Assembly (NCBI GenBank): GCA_003168315.1 | Contig: PMSP01000151.1 | Location: 1-9,938 of the forward strand | Reading direction: 5' to 3' | Length of the DNA stretch: 9,938 nucleotides | DNA from: Opitutaceae bacterium | GTDB lineage: Bacteria > Verrucomicrobiota > Verrucomicrobiia > Opitutales > Opitutaceae | Shown: positions 6,736 through 9,938 of the stretch, piece by piece | How positions within the stretch are numbered: the first letter of the stretch is position 1 | How the letters are laid out: each line of letters starts with the position of its first letter | Program-made: the position numbers and the translations under genes | The notes under the pieces: generated by a model | What the model was told of the DNA's origin: nothing | What the model saw: the letters and a program-made list of their open reading frames with translations, nothing else | Database searches by the model: none

Positions 6736-7565
6736 GGTTGGAATTTCATCCCGCGATCCTCGGGCAGGATCCTTCTGAGAGTGTACACGTCCGAAGCCGC
6801 CAAGTCGCCGGCCCGGCTGCCGAGACCCTGCCAGGGGTCCCATGGGGCGCTGAGCAACTTTCCGCTGATGCCGTCGCTCTTTGGCGAGAGAAGCCATTCC
6901 ACAAGATCCAGCGCCCGCTCGAGCGAGGCACCCCCTCCGGCCTTTTGCGCGACCGCCGTCTCGAATTCCTTCTGGCCCGCAATATCGGGACCAAGGGCGA
7001 TGATCTCGTCGGTGAGACGCGTCGTGATGGCTCCGGGAGCCACGGCATTTATATCAAGCGGGGCTTGAAGCTCCTCTTCGGCAATGGTTTCCACGAGGCG
7101 AACAATACCCGTCTTCGCAACCCCATAGGCCGAGAAATTGGCCCTGGCCTTCGTCGCGCCGCCGCCGGCAAAGCACACTATCTTGGCGCGGCGCGGGGCC
7201 CGGACAAGAAGCCCATGGAAAGCCCGTACCGAATTGAACGTGCCACCGAGGTTGGCCCTCACCGTGGCGCTCCATTGTCGAGGGTCCGCCTTGACTGCCG
7301 GGCCGACCTCCCCGTGAGAACCGGCGCAGCAGACAAGCCCGTCCACGTGCTTCCATCTTGCCGCGACCTGCGCGGCAGCCCTTTCAATCTCGTCCCACCG
7401 GGCAACGTCGCAAATCGATGCATCGAAGGAACCGCCGTGCCCGGCATCGATCCTTGCCTGCTCGGAGCGGGCGAGGCCCCAAACATTGTGGTCCTCTCCC
7501 AGGAGGCGGAGCACGAGCGCGCGACCGATCCCCGTACTGGACCCTGTGACGACAATATTCATCAT
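6732..7565 (-). CDS. Classical short-chain dehydrogenase/reductase with the catalytic Ser apparently replaced
   Basis: The product is a 277-residue classical SDR. TGSSTGIG (7-14) is the cofactor-binding glycine motif, CAG (80-82) stands where NAG is usual, N105 is in the ANLGGTFN helix, and YGVAK (147-151) gives the catalytic Tyr and Lys. The expected Ser, 13-14 residues before the Tyr, is missing: the region reads CFAGGGATKARANFSAY (131-147), with Ala133 where relatives that I recall have SGGGAT. The C-terminal GKLLSAPWDPWQGL segment is also typical of a sugar-cluster SDR subgroup. Two adjacent ATGs exist (7565 and 7562); the first forms the ATGA overlap with the upstream stop, so I use it. 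The gene overlaps the Gfo/Idh/MocA gene by 4 bp. It is probably a cytoplasmic sugar-nucleotide or keto-sugar reductase, possibly impaired or using another residue. Substrate is unknown. Confidence 0.88.
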   Translation of the reverse strand: MMNIVVTGSSTGIGRALVLRLLGEDHNVWGLARSEQARIDAGHGGSFDASICDVARWDEIERAAAQVAARWKHVDGLVCCAGSHGEVGPAVKADPRQWSATVRANLGGTFNSVRAFHGLLVRAPRRAKIVCFAGGGATKARANFSAYGVAKTGIVRLVETIAEEELQAPLDINAVAPGAITTRLTDEIIALGPDIAGQKEFETAVAQKAGGGASLERALDLVEWLLSPKSDGISGKLLSAPWDPWQGLGSRAGDLAASDVYTLRRILPEDRGMKFQP

Positions 7566-8056
7566 TCCGCGCGGCGAGGCACGGCGTAGCCGGTCAAGAT
7601 TCCCGGGGCGGCCCCGGTTTTTTCCGGCGCGTGGTCCATGATCCAGTACGCGTCCAGCCTGGGATATTTGCGGGTGCTTTCATCCTGGAGGAGTATCTCA
7701 AACGAGTAGGTTGTCGCCGTCCTGCTCACGTCCCGCCGAACAGAAACGATCCGGAAATGGTCCCCGACACGAAGGATGCCGAGGATCCTGACGTTGGGGA
7801 GGTCCGCCCCGACATTCGCCGGATTCACCTCGCGTGGCAGGTCTGGAACTGTGTCGGATGCGCCGATGAGGGGCCAGTCCGTGTCGTGGGACTTAAGCTT
7901 GAAGATATAGCAGTCCCGCTCGAGGATGTATTCGCGGCCCGGTATTGTCGTGTAGGGGGCTAATCCGTTGACATACGTGGTCTTGACTGTGGTCAGCCGC
8001 AAAAAGACAAACCCCGCCAGCACGGCGGCGATAACTGCGGCTAAGAGCCATTTCAT
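7562..8056 (-). CDS. Membrane-anchored protein of unknown function
   Basis: I do not recognise this 164-residue protein. Residues 3-19 form a hydrophobic helix after a single Lys, so it is probably an N-terminal signal anchor; no lipobox Cys is present. The remainder, from about residue 22, is polar and should lie in the periplasm. It has a YVNGLAPYTTIPGREYI segment (28-44), a DCYIFK segment with its only Cys (48-53), and alternating hydrophobic strands around 89-124 (NVRILGILRVG, FRIVSVRR, YSFEILLQD) that look like a small beta domain. The start at ATG 8056 is supported by AGGG eight bases upstream. It is the first gene of the minus-strand series and its stop overlaps the SDR start (ATGA). 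This suggests co-expression with the polysaccharide genes, perhaps a periplasmic accessory role, which is inference only. Confidence 0.7.
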   Translation of the reverse strand: MKWLLAAVIAAVLAGFVFLRLTTVKTTYVNGLAPYTTIPGREYILERDCYIFKLKSHDTDWPLIGASDTVPDLPREVNPANVGADLPNVRILGILRVGDHFRIVSVRRDVSRTATTYSFEILLQDESTRKYPRLDAYWIMDHAPEKTGAAPGILTGYAVPRRAE

Positions 8057-8288
8057 CGAATAACCCTAGGGAGAATCGCTTTCGCTTGGCGACGGTTTTC
8101 GTCTCCATGAAGACCGGAAAGGGGAAGCAGGGAGGGGGCCGGGGCGCATAGCCCCGGCCGATGTCCCGCGCTCCCCCGGCCGCGAATCAATTCCTGCCGG
8201 CCCAAGGAGTTGCGATAATTTCGTGTTGTCGGCTGGCCCGAATCGGCAATCCTCGCTTCCATCAACCGTGCCTTCCCCAGCTGAGCAG
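8057..8288. promoter_or_regulatory. Divergent intergenic region between the minus-strand series and the FAD oxidoreductase gene
   Basis: This 232-bp region separates the two transcription directions, so it must hold a promoter for the nine-gene series and probably one for the flavoprotein gene. I find no convincing minus-strand promoter. On the plus strand, GATAAT (8214-8219) matches a sigma-70 -10 box at five of six positions, but the hexamer 17 bp upstream (TTCCTG) is poor. AAGGAG (8204-8209) is a good Shine-Dalgarno sequence but lies 13 bases before GTG 8223, too far for comfort. If GTG 8223 were used, the flavoprotein would gain 22 residues and this region would shrink to 166 bp. No RNA gene is seen. 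Confidence 0.45.
8137..8159. repeat. Perfect 9-bp inverted repeat in the divergent intergenic region
   Basis: GGCCGGGGC (8137-8145) and GCCCCGGCC (8151-8159) are exact reverse complements with a 5-base loop (GCATA). The stem is very GC-rich and would fold strongly in RNA. No T-run follows on either strand, and both neighbouring genes point away from it, so it is not a normal intrinsic terminator. It could be an operator or a leader-RNA hairpin about 80 bases upstream of the minus-strand series. Function is not established. Confidence 0.6.
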
Positions 8289-9752
8289 ATGTCCGCGCGC
8301 AGACTTGTGATAGTGGGTGCCGGGCCCGCAGGGCTCACCGCCGGATTTAACGCTGTCGGTGCGGGGTGGGATGTCACCGTTCTCGAAAAGGACCCGGAGT
8401 ATGTCGGCGGGATATCCCGCACCGTGCGTCACGAGGGGTATCGCTTTGACATCGGGGGCCACAGGTTCTTCAGCAAGAGCGCGGAGGTCACCCGGTGGTG
8501 GCACGAGCGGCTCCCCGACGACTTCATACAGGTTAGGCGGATGTCCCGCATCTATTACCGTGGCAAGTTCTTCGACTACCCGCTCAAGCCCTGGAACGCC
8601 CTCAGCAACCTGGGCTTCTTCACGAGCGTCGCCTGCGTCCTGAGTTACTTCAAGGCTCGGCTGTTCCCGACGCGCCCCGAGAATTCCCTCGAGGACTGGG
8701 TCTCGAACCGCTTTGGGCGGCGGCTCTTCAATATCTTCTTCAAGACCTACACTGAAAAAGTCTGGGGCATTCCGACGAGCCAGCTGAGCGCGGACTGGGC
8801 GGCCCAGCGGATCCAGGGGCTCTCGCTATCAAAGGCAGTGATCAACGCGTTCAAGGGGAAGCCGAAGGAAGGTGGCGCCGTCATCAAGACGCTGATCGAT
8901 ACGTTCTCCTATCCCAGGCTGGGGCCCGGCCAGATGTGGGAAAAGACAGCCGCGGACATCCAGGCGAAGGGCGGCCGTATCTCGATGGGCACGAAGGTGA
9001 CAAAAATCCGCCATTCGGAGGGTCGTGTCACCTCGATTGAGGCCAGCTCCGGCGGGGCCTTCCTGTCCTTTGAGGCCGACCAGTTCATCGTTTCCATGCC
9101 GCTCCAGGAGACCGTCTTGGCATTCGATCCGCCCTTGTCGGCCGCCGCTGTCGCTTCGGCCCGGAGCCTGCGGTACCGGGATTTTCTCACGATTGCGCTC
9201 GTCGTCGATGGCGCGAACCCGTTTCCGGACAACTGGATCTATATCCACGAGCCGGATGTAAAGATGGGTCGCATACAGAACTTCAAGAATTGGAGCGAGG
9301 CGATGATCGCCAAGCCGGGGACCACGTGCCTCGGACTCGAATACTTCTGCTTCGAGGGTGACGGACTCTGGTCAGCACCCGATTCAGAACTCATCGAGCT
9401 GGGGAAGAAGGAGCTTCTTCAGCTGGGCCTCGTCGAGCCTGGAAGGGTCAGCGGGGGAGCGGTCGTTCGCGTGGAGAAGGCGTATCCGGTCTACGATCCC
9501 GGCTACCAGCAGAATCTCGACGTGATCCGGGGCGAGCTCGGTCAATTCTCAAACTTCCACGTGGTCGGCCGCAATGGAATGCATAAGTACAATAATCAGG
9601 ACCATTCAATGATGACCGCGATTCTGGCCGTACGGAACCTGGAGGGAGGCAAGTTTGACCTATGGAAGGTCAACTCGGACGCGGAGTACCACGAGGAGGC
9701 CAAGGGTGAGGACCGTTCCGGCCGCTTGATGCCCGAGAGGGTGAAGTCCTAG
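8289..9752 (+). CDS. FAD-dependent oxidoreductase, amine-oxidase/UDP-galactopyranose-mutase-like
   Basis: The product is a 487-residue flavoprotein of the NAD(P)/FAD-dependent amine-oxidase fold, in the group that resembles protoporphyrinogen oxidase and UDP-galactopyranose mutase and is frequent in polysaccharide clusters. The FAD dinucleotide motif is VIVGAGPAGL (7-16), with Glu33 (VLEKD) at the end of the second strand. GGISRT (40-45) and FDIGGHRFFSK (53-63) form the GG-doublet region. The C-terminal flavin motif GRNGMHKYNNQDHSMMTA (about 427-444) is strongly conserved in this group. I chose ATG 8289 because it puts the FAD motif near residue 10; the frame continues to GTG 8223, adding 22 Ser/Pro-rich residues. 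Shine-Dalgarno support is weak for either. The reaction is unknown: ring contraction as in UDP-Gal mutase, or a redox step on a lipid or sugar, are both possible. It is transcribed divergently from the sugar genes. Confidence 0.88.
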   Translation: MSARRLVIVGAGPAGLTAGFNAVGAGWDVTVLEKDPEYVGGISRTVRHEGYRFDIGGHRFFSKSAEVTRWWHERLPDDFIQVRRMSRIYYRGKFFDYPLKPWNALSNLGFFTSVACVLSYFKARLFPTRPENSLEDWVSNRFGRRLFNIFFKTYTEKVWGIPTSQLSADWAAQRIQGLSLSKAVINAFKGKPKEGGAVIKTLIDTFSYPRLGPGQMWEKTAADIQAKGGRISMGTKVTKIRHSEGRVTSIEASSGGAFLSFEADQFIVSMPLQETVLAFDPPLSAAAVASARSLRYRDFLTIALVVDGANPFPDNWIYIHEPDVKMGRIQNFKNWSEAMIAKPGTTCLGLEYFCFEGDGLWSAPDSELIELGKKELLQLGLVEPGRVSGGAVVRVEKAYPVYDPGYQQNLDVIRGELGQFSNFHVVGRNGMHKYNNQDHSMMTAILAVRNLEGGKFDLWKVNSDAEYHEEAKGEDRSGRLMPERVKS

Positions 9753-9811
9753 AGCCTTTTCGATTCAGTTAGACGCGCCGGTGCTGTCCTTCCGCGTCCG
9801 ATCTAGCGCCC

Positions 9812-9938
9812 ATGAAACGCCTTCTACCTATTGCGCTCGCCGTTATTTCGATTTCGGGTCGAAGTGCCGCTACGGACGCCACCAGCGACGTGGAATCCCA
9901 GAAGCCAATAAGATTAGAAAAGGTAACGGTCACAGCAT
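9812..9938 (+). CDS. N-terminus of a probable TonB-dependent outer-membrane receptor (cut by window edge)
   Basis: Forty-two complete codons run from ATG 9812 to the right edge with no stop. The protein begins MKRLLPIALAVISISG, a short basic n-region and hydrophobic core of a Sec signal peptide, with a plausible cleavage site near residues 19-21 (SAA-T). An acidic linker follows, then IRLEKVTVTA (33-42). VTVTA with a preceding acidic/basic residue is the usual TonB-box-like start of TonB-dependent receptors, so transport of a ligand through the outer membrane is the likely role. This rests on a short segment. No Shine-Dalgarno is visible in the 59-bp gap from the flavoprotein gene, and no clear promoter or terminator either; GACGCG (9772-9777) and CGCGTC (9793-9798) could form a weak hairpin without a T-tract. 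The link to the polysaccharide genes is unclear. Confidence 0.6.
   Translation, partial: MKRLLPIALAVISISGRSAATDATSDVESQKPIRLEKVTVTA

Noticed and set aside
6736..6897. 54-codon N-terminal extension of the Gfo/Idh/MocA gene
   Set aside because: The extension lies inside the SDR gene, is Arg-rich and unlike any Rossmann-fold leader. ATG 6735 gives the expected N-terminus and an ATGA overlap.
6052..7068. Long plus-strand open frame (338 codons) opposite the Gfo/Idh/MocA and SDR genes
   Set aside because: It lies antisense to two genes with clear motifs. Its translation is rich in Arg, Gly and Asp with no recognisable domain, as expected for a GC-rich shadow frame.
6738..7589. Plus-strand open frame (283 codons) exactly opposite the SDR gene
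   Set aside because: It mirrors the SDR codons in the complementary frame and shows no motif; the SDR on the minus strand has all the expected family landmarks.
8107..8151. Tiny plus-strand frame (14 codons, ATG to TAG) in the intergenic region
   Set aside because: It has no Shine-Dalgarno, lies across the inverted repeat and encodes a Gly/Lys-rich peptide with no recognisable character; most likely chance.
9772..9798. Possible terminator hairpin after the flavoprotein gene (GACGCG / CGCGTC)
   Set aside because: The stem is only 6 bp with a 15-base loop and no T-run follows, so it is not convincing as an intrinsic terminator.

Overview
The window is part of a surface-polysaccharide (O-antigen, capsule or exopolysaccharide) gene cluster from a Gram-negative, GC-rich bacterium. 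Gram-negative is inferred from what looks like the signal peptide and TonB-box segment of a TonB-dependent receptor at the right edge, and from the style of sugar-nucleotide and acyltransferase genes. I cannot assign a phylum. Several starts (506, 2661, 6735) have no visible Shine-Dalgarno sequence and rely on tight gene overlap instead.

Layout. From about 8056 down to 1, nine genes run on the minus strand as one compact series. In transcription order they are: a small anchored protein of unknown function (8056-7562), a short-chain dehydrogenase (7565-6732), a Gfo/Idh/MocA oxidoreductase (6735-5722), a WbpD/WlbB-type hexapeptide acyltransferase (5731-5234), an 844-residue polytopic membrane protein with a YfhO-like C-terminus (5192-2658), an extended-SDR epimerase/dehydratase (2661-1645), a DegT/ArnB-type aminotransferase (1648-509), a second hexapeptide acyltransferase (506-60), and the first 21 codons of a family 2 glycosyltransferase (63-1, cut by the window edge). 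Five junctions are 4-bp stop/start overlaps (ATGA or GTGA), one is a 10-bp overlap, one a 2-bp gap and one a 41-bp gap. This points strongly to one transcript with coupled translation.

From 8057 to 8288 lies a 232-bp divergent intergenic region with a perfect 9-bp inverted repeat. On the plus strand, 8289-9752 encodes an FAD-dependent amine-oxidase-fold oxidoreductase of the UDP-galactopyranose-mutase/protoporphyrinogen-oxidase-like group common in polysaccharide loci. After a 59-bp gap, a plus-strand gene begins at 9812 and runs off the window. Its 42 visible codons look like a secreted TonB-dependent receptor.

How the genes may work together (inference). The dehydratase, aminotransferase and acyltransferase (2661-60) have the composition of a 4-acylamino-4,6-dideoxy sugar-nucleotide pathway. 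The SDR, Gfo/Idh/MocA enzyme and WbpD-like acyltransferase (7565-5234) look like a second sugar-modifying set, but no aminotransferase lies among them. The membrane protein sits between the two sets and could be a lipid-linked-sugar glycosyltransferase or a flippase-like partner. The family 2 glycosyltransferase would add a sugar to the lipid carrier or growing chain. I see no tRNA, rRNA, CRISPR array, insertion sequence or integrase in the window.
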